Positions 51,149 through 62,913 of a stretch of DNA of 64,000 bases are shown in pieces. The notes below the pieces were generated by a model. That model had not been told where the DNA came from. It saw only the letters and a list, made by a program, of their open reading frames with translations, and did not search any database. Location: assembly GCA_026874595.1 (NCBI GenBank), contig CM049313.1, forward strand, positions 13,639,508-13,703,507, in the 5' to 3' direction. The stretch is from Sipunculus nudus. Lineage: Eukaryota; Annelida; Sipuncula; Golfingiida; Sipunculidae. Position numbers and translations under genes: made by a program. Position 1 is the stretch's first letter, and every line of letters begins with the position of its first letter.

Positions 51149-54100
51149 ATAAAGTTATATGGGATCCACAGGATTGACTTTTTAAGTCTTTTGTATACAT
51201 TCAAGGTGCTTCATGGACAGGCACCCATTTATCTTGTAGACTTACTGAAACTCTATAAGCCAGCACAATCCCTTCTTTCACAAAATGATGGCCACCTCGT
51301 TCCCCTCAAGCAAATCAGTGAGAGTGAGCCTTTCAAGTGGTTGTGGCTGAGATATGAAATCATTTGCCATATGTATGATATGAGGAATTCTGAAACTCTC
51401 CCTGTATACAAAAGGAAACTCAAAACATTTTCCAGCTATTAGATTTATGTATGCATCACCAGTGATTGTCTCATCAGATGTTGGTGCCATATAAATGTTA
51501 TATATACTTACATACCTGCATCTGATGTGTGTGTATCAATGAGAATAAGTTATGAATTAATAAGAAAATTGTTCCGGTATGTTATAATTATATTTGACTA
51601 CTGAAAATCTTATGCCATGGAAGCATAACAATTATTCTATATGATGTATTAGCTCATACAGTACCTATATTTTGCTTGGAACATATGTATTGATGAATGA
51701 TCTCTGTTGGTACAATTGTAAATATACAATTTAGAAGATATTTGGTCTTTCTATGTGGTTTTCAGAACTGAAATGTCAGTGATAGTTCAATTATCAGCTT
51801 CATGTATTGTTTTATTTGATTTTAGGTGTTGAATAACTGTAGTATTATCTTAAAACTTATCACTTATTAACGTAAAAACTTATCAGGTTCACATGTGACG
51901 TCACATTTTTAACATTTTGTGTTTTCAGAAGAAAGTTGCAGAGGAGTTGATATCTATGAGACATCTGACAGGGGACAACTTTTATACTCAGCATTCTGAG
52001 AGGCTGATCCAGCTGTTGTACTGGGTGCTTAGTCCCAGGACGTTCACACTCAGCACCTGTAAGAAAGAATGTGTAAGTACTGTATACCCCCACTAACACG
52101 ACCAAAGACAGGCTAGTCCATCTTCTGTACAGTGTGCTTAGTCCTAGGACATCCACACTCCGCACCTTTAAGAAAGAATGTGTAAGTACTGTATACCCCC
52201 ACTAACACGACCTAGACTGGCTAGTCCATCTTCTGTACAGTGTGCTTAGTCCTAGGACATCCACACTCCGCACCTTTAAGAAAGAATGTGTAAGTACTGT
52301 ATACCCCCACTAACACGACCTAGACTGGCTAGTCCATCTTCTGTACAGTGTGCTTAGTCCTAGGACATCCACACTCCGCACCTTTAAGAAAGAATGTGTA
52401 AGTACTGTATACCCCCACTAACACGACCAAAGACTGGCTAGTCCATCTTCTGTACAGTGTGCTTAGTCCTAGGACATCCACACTCCGCACCTTTAAGAAA
52501 GAATGTGTAAGTACTGTATACACCCACTAACACGACCTAGACTGGCTAGTCCATCTTCTGTACAGTGTGCCTTGTCCCAGGACATTCACACTTAGCACCC
52601 GGAAGAAAGAATATGTACTGGTAATTCAATTTATCCCAACTTACACGACCAAAGACAGGTGGTTCCATCTTCTGTACAGGGTGCCTAGTCCCAGGATATT
52701 CATACTCAGCAACTGTAAAAAATAATTTGTAAGGAGAGCATACCTCACTATCATGACCACTGACTGGCCGATCCATTTTCTTATTTCAGGGACATGGAAT
52801 TCTGCCAGATACGTAAATTTGGATTGTGTGGAGCACTTGTCTGCAAAGCTAGGAACTCTGAACCCTTATCAATGCTTGGCTGAATATAAACTGGTTAACT
52901 GTGTGTTCATTGAAAAACAGAAAATATCTTTTGCTGTAGAAATGACAGAGCATTCAGTATTTAACTATGACAGTATAATTAATAATACTCTGTATATGGA
53001 TTGCCTGTTTCAGTTGTGCTTATTTCATATGTTGTTATGTGTTAGTACAGTACAGTACACCCTCACTAGTGAAATCCTCTGATTATTTTTTGTTTTGTTT
53101 TCTATAAATATTCTGATGTTCAGCATCTGACGGGTCCTTAATTTAATATGTTGTTTTATTTCAGTATTCTGACATTCAGAGCCTGACTGGCCAGGTTTCT
53201 CCCGTGCCGGCTCCTAACTACATCTTCCAAGTCAACTACACTGAAGCCGCTGAATCAAAATTTAAACTTGCTCAAGGTGATCGGGAACTGATGTATGGTT
53301 ACCATGGCAGCAGGCTTGACAACTTCCACTCTATCCTCCATCATGGTCTTCAGGGTCACATGAACAAGGTATGGTGTGGTCACATGACCAAGGTATGCTG
53401 AGGTCACATGACCAAGGTATGCTTAGATCACGTCAAAGGTATGCTTAGGTCATATGAAAATTGAAGTTGAAGCCTGACCTTATTGATTATGGTAGTCCAG
53501 GCATTAAGTAGACAGAAAGTAACTGAAAAAGTCTGCATATTCTTACCAAGTGTGGTTAAGATGTATTAATTGTCCCCTCTACAATTGGGTGTGTCTGTCT
53601 GTCAGGTTTTCTTTCCGTGTGACAACTTTCCTACATATTATCTGATTTCATTCAAATTTGAGTCCATGATTGCTCTCATGCATACCTTGGTTAGGATTGG
53701 TTTTGGAGTGTCTGTCTGAAAATTTCTTATCACCAGCTGCAAAACAAAAAAAATATTTTCCCTTTTGCACCATATTCACAACAAAATATATGATATGTGG
53801 AGACATCTTCAGGGGAAAATAAAAACTAAAACATTCAGAAGGCAAGCATGAAGGGGGACAACAAGAGGCGGAATTTGCTTGATTATTTATGTCATCAGAG
53901 TTGCTCCAGTGTTCTTTTATTGAATAAAAATGTAATACATTCTTGTCCTGTGCAGGAATTTGTTTAGAGGCATTTACAGCATTGCCTCTCATTATTTTAT
54001 TTACAGAATTCCTTCTTTGGAGAAGGGACGTACTTGTCGAGTGAGTTGGCGGTGTCCATGCCTTATGCCCCTACAGGGGGAGCCTGGAAACACAGTTCCC

Positions 54101-57100
54101 TCGGAGATAAACTGGGGTGTGTAGCCGTGTGTGAAATCATCAACGATCCCTCGGTAAAATGTCAGACTAAAGGTAAGAAAATCTTGTCCATGCTACAGGG
54201 AACTATCGATTAATTTATATAGCATTATATTTGTTTGTACATGAAAAATTTTAATATAGCTGTGTATAAATTTGTGTTGCATTTATAGTAATTTGTAGTC
54301 CATTGTAGTAATTGTATCCGCCAAAAGGAAGTTTTGCAGATACTATGTTTATGACTGGGTTCTGCCGCCGCCGCCGCTGCTGCCTTCTTTTCCGGAAAAC
54401 TCCTTTTAGACTACTAGACGGATTTTTCTGAAACTTACACCAATTATAAGGTCACATGTGAACTGGTGCCTAACCAATTTGCGTTGACCTCTGATCTTTC
54501 CTCTCTGCCCAGTGTCCATTTGTGCGTCTGTTTCCATATATAAACCCACATATCTGGAGAACTGTTTGACTGATCAGGAAAAATATTTTGTACAAATGTA
54601 GCCCTTGGATAGCTTTATAACATACACAAAAAAAAGGTGGCACCACCTGCAACCATGTTGGCACAGTGTCCATCTGTTCATCTGCCTTGGGTTAAAATCA
54701 CTCATATCTCGGCAGTGGTTTGACTAATTCACGTGAAATTTGGCATGCGTATACATCCTGGATACCTTTCTTGATTTTATGACAGGTGGTGCCACCTACA
54801 TTCATGTTCACTCTGCAGACATCCAAGCTCATGTCTCGGGAACCGTGTGACCGATTGGGCCAAAATTTTGCATGTGTATAGATCTCACATAGCTCTTTAT
54901 CATACGCAAAACTGATGGGGCCACCTGCAACCATTTTTGCACAGCATCCGTCTGTTTGTCTGCTGTGGCATAATATCACTCATATCTCGGCAGTTGTTTG
55001 ACATATCTGCCTAAAATTTTGCAGTTTTATACATCCTGGACAGCTTTCTTGATTTTATGACAGGTGGTGCCACCTACATTCTAGTTTACGCTGCAGACAT
55101 TCAAGCTCATATCTCAGAAACTGTTTGACAGATTGGGCCAAAATTTTGCATGTGTGTTTTCTCATATAGCTCTTTATCATACACAAAACTGGGGAGGCCA
55201 CCTGCAACCATTTTTGCACAGCGTCTGTCTGTTTGTCTGCCGTGGGCTAAAATCACTCATATCACTTTAGTGGATTGACGTAACTGCCTAAAATTTGCAG
55301 GTTTATACATCCTTGACAGCTTTCTTGATTTTATTGCAGGTTCGCGCCACCTACATTCTAGTTTACATCTCACTCTATTTCCCCTTGCCACTCAATCCAT
55401 GCCTCACTCACGTAGTCCATTGTCGACTACACATATTCTAGTTTATACAGGTTTGTGTTACATTGTTGTATATGTTTCAGATCCCATGGTCTTATATAGA
55501 TCTTATATAGTTTTTCTTGGAAATATCAGAATTATTTTGCAACACAGCAAGGCTTAGTAGTCAAAATGTTAGCAGGGCTGCATTCAAATTTGCTCTGCAC
55601 TGGAGATTTATTCTCCTCACTCAAAAAACAAACATCTCCATGAATAATTATAAATAAACACTAATAAGCAAGATCCATTCTTAACATAGCCTGACTGAAT
55701 TGTTCAATCTTCTCACAGACTTTATAAATTATTATGTACTTATCTATGTATTGCAATTATAATATATTGTTTATTTTTTTATTATTTTCAACAAATGTGC
55801 TGATGTGAATGAGCTCTGAGTGAGAGCTTTCTAGAGGTTTGTTTTGCGGCGGCCAGACATGTCCCTTCATTTGGCTCAGCACATGCCTCATGTGTCAAAG
55901 CGGCTCTCCCAGTACATGGCCAATAATCATCATGTCAGCTGTTTAAACAAGCAATGAGAATGATCTGTTGATACAGCTGTCAGCTTGTACTATTCAGTAA
56001 TGATTAAATTATCAATATACTTGTTTTACAATATTGGAACTGGCGCCTGGATTAAATCAGTTTACTGTCATTTAATCAATAAATTGATGATACAAGGAGT
56101 GTCACAGTGCTGCCTTGCTCTTTCACTCAGCTCTGAATAAATCTGGATCAAGTCTGAAATCAGCCCAAACTTTTCTGTTGTTACTTTGATAATTTAGTCA
56201 CCACCATATGTGAAATTTTAAACATAGCATCTCATTTTGTAAAAGGAAGAAAAAGTTTGGTGTTGCATATATTATGATGGTGTATTTGTATGCAGGTCAT
56301 TCTTACTTTTTAACTTGTTCAGGGTTTGGTTGAGGATTGCATAATTTTGTTTTTAGTGTTTTGGTGTATTAAGTTATACTTTGACTAGGGCTGAAACGGG
56401 TACAAAATTTTGGACTCGAGTACCTGACAGGCATTACCCGACTCGGACTCGAGTACTCGTTACCATGGCAACGCTGTAAAGATAAAATGGACATTTCTTT
56501 ACGGAGGCAAAATATGCATAAATTTGACTTAGTGACGGCTTAACTTTATCCCAACGAAGGAATAGATATATGTCATTACAAGACCTCTGTTAATTTGACT
56601 AGCATATGTTTAGAGCCCTATGCCAGGCTACGATAATGAATAAATAGGCCTACAGACTGCCCGTAAATTTGCAGTAATATTCAGATATAAATTGTACATA
56701 CACGAGTACTCGAGTCCAAATTTTTGACTCGAGTACTCAGTAAGTATTACCCGGACTGGAGTACTCGAGTACTCCTTTCAGCCATAACTTTGACCCCTCT
56801 GAGTGAAACAGCACCCTTCCCCTACTCCAGCTACCTTTAATGCCTCCTGTGTCATTATATATGTATATATATATAGATCCTAGCACATAGCAAACCACTG
56901 AAGTAATGGATATATTTAATTTCAGGCTTATTCAACAATATATACAACTTTTTACATATCATAACCCATGTATCAATCAAGTGATTATTGATGTTATAAA
57001 CGTGAGTCTCCCTTCAAAACTTCTGAAAAGATGGCATGTTTCAGATAATGTATATCATTTAATATATTAGACTGATGAGGTGCGGTGTCCAACTTAAAGT

Positions 57101-60100
57101 CACCCAAAAATTATCTGATTACATATGATTTATTTATATTTTAGGCACTGAAGCAGGAAGTGATCGAACAAGAGCTCATGCCCCAAACAGCATGGGAGGG
57201 GAGGTCCCTGAAAAATACTATGTGGTTCGCAACAACGAGATGATGAGAGTGAAATACCTACTGGTGTATGCTGACACACATATCAGGCACAGGTGAGCTT
57301 AGTTAGCCAGGTTCTGTCCATTAATTATTCATAACATGTTAAAAGGAAGCAATAAGGTGGTCAAGTTCACAGCATCCAGGTCCGAGTCCAGGCCATTTGA
57401 TTTCATTTCCATCTAAATAAATGTTTAATTATGTGTCACATGTCCATGATTTACATGTTTGGAAATGGTTTACTAAAGTATTTCGCTGAATAACAAAGGT
57501 GTCATATTATTAAAAAAATTCTGTCAAAGTAATAGTCCCTTTTTTAGTGAACCTGTGAGCTTATGCGATGGTGCGGCGTCATCCGTCATGTGTCGTGCGG
57601 TGTGCGTCGTGAAGCGTCTGTGTGTTAACCATATTTATCTCAAAAACGGCAGGAGCTAGCATCACCAAATTTTTTGCAAATAATCAGTCATCCAAAAAAC
57701 TATATCGGATTTTGTTTATTTTTTTCTAACTGCATTTTCTTAGATTTTATAGGGAAAAAGCTAAAAAAGCTTTAAAAATCTTCTTCTCCGAAACTGTCCA
57801 GCCATATTGTCCAATATTTCACGGAAATGATCCCTTGAACAATCTTTCTCAAGTTTGTTTGAATGGTTTCAGTTCGGAGATTTTTGGCCGAGTTACAGGA
57901 GGTTGAACTTTGTTAACTGTACAAAAAAGCATATTAAAATTTAAATCTCAGAAACGACTGGAGCTATCATCACCAAATTTTATGTCAATGTTGGTCACAT
58001 AGTTCATATCTGAAATTGAGGTATTGGTGGCGCCACCTGCATCATTCTCTGAAACCATATGGCAAAAATGTTCAATATCACACAGAATAAATCCTAGGGT
58101 AGTGCTTTCTGAAATTTGTTTAAATGGTCCCTTTTCAGTGAATTTTGGCTAAGTTATGGGAAGCTGAATTTAGTCATATGCCATAACAACCCATTTTAGC
58201 TCAGTGGCTACAAATATCTTCTCCTCAAAAACCACTGGGCCAAATTCTTAAATCTCACACATTAATTATCCTCAGATGTTGATAATTCAAGTTTGTTCAA
58301 ATGGTTTTGGTTCAGTACTTTTTGGCTGAGTTACGGGGAGCTGAACTTAAACAGTTTGCTGTATCTTCCTATATATGAGTTATTAACCTGCGAAATGTTT
58401 TTAGACTGATGCCACTGAAGCCAGTTTGTTAAATATTTTATGAGAATAATCCCTCTGATAATAATTGTCATTAATGGTTCCAGATGAATGATTTTTGGCT
58501 GAATTATGGAGATTGAATTGAGTCATTTTACCATATATGTTAGCTGTGGTATGCTGTTACATCTGGCCTGGCACCAGTTTATCAGCACCTGTTACATCAT
58601 GCCACTAGACATTTAGATTTCAGGTTATCATTGGTAAATATTGACAAGAAAGTTTTTTTAAAAGCTTTTAAAAAATTTAGATTCATGATTTAAATTACCA
58701 ATCATACCAGGCAATGTTACAATCATCAATGTTCAGCTTTCTGTGGCTATATAAAGACAACTGTATGTGGATTATAAATTATTGGTATCCCTACTCAACT
58801 TAATTCAAGAAGTTGCCATCAGTGAGCTATATCTGTATTTTAATTTTGAATTCAGTATGCATCCATAATAATTTTATATATATTCCTGATTTCTTTTTTT
58901 TTTATAAAAAGTCAGCTGAAAAGCATTTTATTTCAAGTAGGGACCACTTTTGTGTACAGATGGCAGCACTTGGTTTACCATTGGCAGATTGCCAGTGCCT
59001 TGATGTTGACCATTAGCCAAGATGATGTCAGCTATATAAATAGTTTTGGCACAGTGCCAGGATTGGAAGAAGTGCAGCCAGGTATAGGTCAAGAGTTCAC
59101 TCAGTGCAGTAGCTGCATTCTATTTATAGCTTTGGCAGACTGCTCACTTCATCATATTTGGCACCAAAGTTCAGCCTGAATCTATTTATAGCTTTGGCAG
59201 ACAGCCAACTGTGTCAGATTATGCAACAGGTCAAGAGTTCACTCAGTGCAGCAAGGTACAGGTCAAAAGTTCACTCAGTCTAGCCAGGTGCAGGTCAAGA
59301 GTTCATTCAGTGGCAGTGCAGTAGCTTGAGGCAGCAATTTGTCACAGGTCACTCGGGGGCAACTGCCTTACTCACCTAAGCCTTGTCAGCCCAGTGCATC
59401 AAACTCTGGGGAAGTTTGACCTGTCTATGCGTCTTTGATGGTATTCTCATTTACAATACAGGTGGTGCCACCTACATTGACTTTTGCAGTGTACGGGCCT
59501 GCTTATTTCTACAGAGGAATTTGATACATCAGCCTAAAATTGGGCATGTTTATACATATCGGGTAGCTTAATAGTGTACAAGACTGGTGGTGCCACCTAC
59601 AATAATTTTTGCACAGTGTATGTCCCTGCTTATTTCACAGGAGGGGTTTGACATATCAGTCTGACATTGGGCATATTTATATATCTCTTGGTTGTATATA
59701 AGACTGGTGGTGCCAGCTACAATTAATTGTATCTGTCAAAACAGAGTTTTGCGGATACTATGTTTTCAGTCGGACGCCGACGCTGCAGCCATTGCCGCAT
59801 AGGTTTCCGGGGAACTCCTCCATAACCACTGGGAAGAATTTTTTCAAATTCAGAATTATGATCAGTCACATGTGAACTGCTGTGCCCTCATTTTTGGTTG
59901 ACCTCTGACCTTTAGTCTCTGTCCAACGTCCATTTGTGCGTCTGTTTCCACACATAAACCCACATATCTAGGGAACCGTAAGACCGATCAGGCTAAAAAT
60001 TTTGCACAATTGTAGCCCTTTGATAGCTTTATAACATGCACTAAAAATGGTGGCTCCACCTGTCCCACTCTGATTTCTGCGGATACACATAATCACTTGT

Positions 60101-61104
60101 CAACTACCCATTTTCTATTTTAAAATGTCCTAGTCTGAAACTTGCAGGTCCGAAATATCCATTTTGCTATAATAATAATGACTAAGGCAAATGTGCAGGA
60201 CTTAAGAGGATCAATATTAAATTTAAAAAATAAACCTCCATTCCTACTCCCAAACTTTGCACAGGTTCGCATTAGGCCTGTAGGCCTTGTTTGTACTCTG
60301 TAGGCAAATATATGTTGATGAATCCTCACAGTCCATCTCCAGGGAAATCATTCTGTAGTTATTAAGTAAAGAAGCTCTGTAAGCAGTGTTATGCTTCATT
60401 CATTGTGTTAATCCTGCTTCTTAACTATGTGCTCCTTTTTAAAGAATAGTTTGCTGGCTATTGCCACCAAGGATGTGGCACAGTTCCTCGAATGATCCGA
60501 CCAATGAGAAATTATCATGATTATGACCTACTTTGAGACTCACAGTATCCATATTTTGAATTGATATGGATGGATATAAAAATGTAATCCAGGTTTTCAG
60601 GTTTCAATGTCTTATGTTATTTATTCTCCCAAAAATGCTGTGCCAGTCCCATGCATTAGTTCTCTATCTAGTTCAACACAAGGAAAACCAGAAAAAGATG
60701 ATACTGTACAAAAATGCATGTCTCATATCCCATTACCTTTTAAGTTATTGAATCAGATATAGGCAAAGATTGAGAATAAATTGCTGTGACCACACTAGAA
60801 TATTACCGTGAAGAAAATTTGCTATTTCAGATACCAAATCTGAATGTACTCTTTTAAGAGGCAATTGTCCAATAAACATGGCTTAACCTTTTATGTCAGT
60901 TTTTATCTTAGTTGTTCAGTGTTATCCTAACAAATGATCAGTTCCTTTACATTTTCCATTCACAGGAGACATGGCGGTTTGTCATGGTTTCGTCGACATC
61001 GCTTTGCTGTCATGATCTGTCTGTATCTCTTATTGCTGGTCGTCATCAGCTTGTACAGCTCAAAATCAGCGCAACAGACCATCAGGCGCTGGGTCTACAG
61101 GTGA
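50216..61104 (+). CDS. PARP16: Protein mono-ADP-ribosyltransferase PARP16 (6 exons, 336 aa)
   Basis: Exons: 50216-50425, 51929-52072, 53165-53368, 54007-54172, 57145-57292, 60966-61104; all GT-AG and in phase. PARP16 is a tail-anchored enzyme of the endoplasmic reticulum and nuclear envelope that transfers single ADP-ribose units from NAD and is linked to the unfolded protein response. An N-terminal helical domain (residues ~20-127, with [16 protein letters not shown] and [12 protein letters not shown]) precedes the catalytic fold. Likely NAD-site residues are His165 in [19 protein letters not shown], Tyr195 in [10 protein letters not shown], and a Tyr near 279 in RVKYLLVY, the H-Y-Y set of this enzyme. 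[16 protein letters not shown] also matches closely. A C-terminal hydrophobic segment ([16 protein letters not shown], about 306-321) is followed by a basic end, the expected tail anchor. The length fits human PARP16 (322). Confidence 0.95.
50515..50660. repeat. Two-copy tandem duplication bounded by poly-G tracts, PARP16 intron 1
   Basis: GGATGGGATGCAGGTTTRTC and CATGTAGGCAATGTCTAGGC plus AGTTGACAATG occur twice about 67 bases apart, each copy preceded by a G tract (about 50521-50536 and 50586-50606). Confidence 0.92.
51098..51145. repeat. (TA)n microsatellite, PARP16 intron 1
   Basis: Uninterrupted TA dinucleotides. Confidence 0.95.
51170..51442 (+). pseudogene. LINE reverse transcriptase C-terminal fragment
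   Basis: An open frame reading [19 protein letters not shown] near the start and [12 protein letters not shown] before a TAG matches the typical end of CR1/Jockey-type ORF2 proteins (KALHG.AP.YL..LL ... F..KLKT.L). The middle is diverged and the upstream polymerase part is absent. Confidence 0.7.
51929..52072 (+). CDS. PARP16: PARP16 exon 2
   Basis: 144 bases, residues 71-118, from TTTTCAG^AAGAAA to GAATGT^GTAAGT. Encodes the second half of the helical domain ([18 protein letters not shown]). Its last ~65 bases and donor are reiterated downstream. Confidence 0.92.
52010..52745 (+). repeat. 108-109 bp tandem array derived from the exon 2 end and its splice donor
   Basis: GTAAGTACTGTAT occurs at the true donor (52073) and again at 52182, 52290, 52398 and 52507 (spacing 108-109), with two more diverged units ending near 52612 and 52735. 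Each unit contains GTGCTTAGTCC.AGGACATCC, CACACTC.GCACC and AAGAAAGAATGT, i.e. the exon end, then the donor and ~40 bases of intron. Copies have gained TCTTCTGTACAG before TGTGCTTAG, so each looks like a 49-base mini-exon with AG and GT edges. Inclusion in the main frame would give TGT GCT TAG, a stop. Confidence 0.95.
53165..53368 (+). CDS. PARP16: PARP16 exon 3
   Basis: 204 bases, residues 119-186, from TTTCAG^TATTCT to AACAAG^GTATGG. Carries [13 protein letters not shown] and the [11 protein letters not shown] catalytic block. Confidence 0.95.
53345..53460 (+). repeat. 24 bp tandem array derived from the exon 3 end and its splice donor
   Basis: The exon end GGTCACATGAACAAG^GTATG is followed by near copies GGTCACATGACCAAGGTATG (about 53378 and 53402), then GATCACGTCAAAGGTATG and a partial GGTCATATGA. 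Several consecutive AAGGTATG donors result. Confidence 0.92.
54007..54172 (+). CDS. PARP16: PARP16 exon 4
   Basis: 166 bases, residues 187-241 plus one base, from TTTACAG^AATTCC to CTAAAG^GTAAGA. Carries [10 protein letters not shown] and [18 protein letters not shown]. Confidence 0.95.
54300..55450 (+). repeat. Dispersed repeat, PARP16 intron 4 copy
   Basis: Starts with TTTGCAGATACTATGTTTAT and a GCCGCCGCCGCC patch. The body repeats AGGTGGTGCCACCTACATTC, CATATCTCGG.A and AAATTTTGCATGTGTAT units about every 270-300 bases. A related copy is at 59730-60110. The purpose is unknown; no coding. Confidence 0.7.
55451..56385. other. PARP16 intron 4, unannotated part
   Basis: AT-rich, nothing recognised. 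The same holds for 56795-57144. Confidence 0.6.
56386..56786. mobile_element. hAT-like MITE, 401 bp, PARP16 intron 4
   Basis: Ends TAGGGCTGAAACGGGTAC and, complemented, TATGGCTGAAAGGAGTAC, flanked by a perfect 8-base duplication ACTTTGAC (56378-56385 and 56787-56794). The interior holds many ACTCGAGTACTC palindromic motifs near both ends, a likely binding array. No coding. Confidence 0.88.
57145..57292 (+). CDS. PARP16: PARP16 exon 5
   Basis: 148 bases from TTTTAG^GCACTG to CACAG^GTGAGC. Carries [19 protein letters not shown] and KYLLVY, the last catalytic strands. Confidence 0.95.
57540..58400 (+). repeat. Dispersed repeat, PARP16 intron 5
   Basis: Begins AGTGAACCTGTGAGCTTATG with a GTGCGGCGTCATCCGTCATG tract. 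The body has three diverged units with CACCAAATTTTTTGC, TTTTGGC.GAGTTA and TGAACTT. One GGTGGCGCCACC palindrome occurs at about 58027. No coding. Confidence 0.65.
59080..59340. repeat. Local repeats of CAGGTCAAGAGTTCACTCAG
   Basis: About four copies with ATTTATAGCTTTGGCAGAC duplicated between them, in PARP16 intron 5. Confidence 0.8.
59440..60110 (+). repeat. Dispersed repeats, PARP16 intron 5
   Basis: 59440-59720 has two units with GGTGGTGCCACCTACA and TTGGGCATGTTTATA; related sequence lies inverted at 6200-6660. 59730-60110 repeats the family of 54300-55450 (TTTTGCGGATACTATGTTTT). The sequence 60110-60965 shows nothing recognised. Confidence 0.65.
60966..61104 (+). CDS. PARP16: PARP16 exon 6 and stop
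   Basis: 139 bases from TTCACAG^GAGACA to TGA at 61102-61104. Encodes [20 protein letters not shown] and the rest of the tail anchor, ending in RRWVYR. Confidence 0.93.
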
Positions 61105-62913
61105 TGAGTTCAAAACCCAACAAGCTTTTATGTCATAACAAAGGATTCATTCAGCTGATGCAGGTTTCTTCATCAGTCCGTTTTCCTGGATTACACATTG
61201 CCTTTTTTAATGTATTCAGAAGAAAATGTATTGCATGCAAGGATATATCAAATATTTCTTCAGTATCTTGGAATGTCTAATTAATGTATTAGAATTTTGG
61301 AGGGCATATATTAATAATACTAAATGATGGGATTTTTGGTTATAGGTTCTTGGTTCAGATGGCCATATAATGCTATTTCAAGTATCAAAGCCTTAGAGAA
61401 TTAGATGAGTTAACTATAAGTGTCTGATAGACTAGTAGGTAAGTCTTAATAAATGATGAATGAAGCTTTATTTAAGAATACCATTGAAGATCTTTGAAAT
61501 ACAAAAACACACACAAACACAAATAAAAAAATTGTTGGACCAATGGATTGAATGGAATGCATGTTGTTAGCTAGAGATGTTTGCATGTCTGTTCTTGCCC
61601 CTACCGTGCTGATGTCATGAGATCTTGTGATTAATATTCAAGGAACAGTCAGTCTACTTGGGTCTTCTGTTCATTTTTTCCTAAACAATACAGTTCTGTA
61701 TAGAGCTCAGATTCGTCAAAACTAAAATATAATAGGTTTTCATATAATTTTGTTATAAACGCTTATATATCACATTTATTTAGTGTCATCAGTATTCTCA
61801 AATGACATGAAATGTGTAGAGACAGGGGGTAGGAACCATAGGATATTTGTTAATCTTATTATACTGTGAGTTTTTACTAACATGTGCAATAAATCTTATT
61901 TTCAACCTGGATCTGGCTTATTATATGTGTACCATATATTTTCCTAAATTTCTCATGATGTGAGAGTTGAATGGATTTCTGGGAATTATCATCATCAAAA
62001 TCATTTAATAATATTACTTTTGGAAATTTGTAACACCTTTTGCTTATCTATAGAACAATTCCATTACTCATTGAAACTTTTCATCTCATTTTCCCAGTGT
62101 TCAACACACTTAACTATGCCAGAATGTGGAGGCACCCAGCAATGATACAACTGAATGCATCACTTTTCTACGAGTCCAATTAGCTGACCAACTCCACTGA
62201 CCAGAGATTTCATATGTAAACAAAGTTCTACCATTTCCTATATACATGTGAATACATGATGACAGTATCATGTTAAAAATTGAGATTAAATTTTCTCAGC
62301 AAACTCCACTCTTGTTTTGCTACAAGATAACAGGTTGGTTCACCTGAAATCATTGACTCTGATCTGTGTCCTCAATCCTGCCACAGCAACATCAACAAGG
62401 TCACATGACTTAACATAAGATCTTTAATTTCCATTCAGTACCGGTATCTTTTTAAATGCAACAAGCCATAACAAGTACAATATTTTATGAAACCAATATC
62501 ACTAAAATGATACACTAACAGCAGACTTTCAATGATATGGTCAAATTGATTTTCTTTGATAAGTATCAGTCAAGATCATCATGGGTACACAGACTTGCTT
62601 GATACAAGGATGGAAATAAAAAAGCCTGTTGTCCAAATTTCTGTATGGAGTAGTCTATTATTTTAGCGGACTGTATATTATCACATGCTCCTTTCTTTAT
62701 TTTTTAAAATTATTTTTTTTAATAAAATTTAAATCCTACATTATATGTAAAGGTATTTCGATCCCTGGTTTCAGTGAATCTGTTGGTTCCAAACATGTCA
62801 AGTTCTGTTTAACTCTGACTCCTACATACCCCGTCACTTGGGAAAGACACCAGTTCAATAGTTTCATATTTCACTACATGCATCAAAGGTTATGAATATT
62901 CATGAACTGTACA
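61105..62913. other. Convergent intergenic region between PARP16 and KNOP1
   Basis: AT-rich 3' flanks of two converging genes. Candidate poly(A) signals: AATAAA at 61448-61453 for PARP16, and the complement TTTATT at 62696-62701 for KNOP1, 213 bases after its stop. No further exon or element is recognised. Confidence 0.6.
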
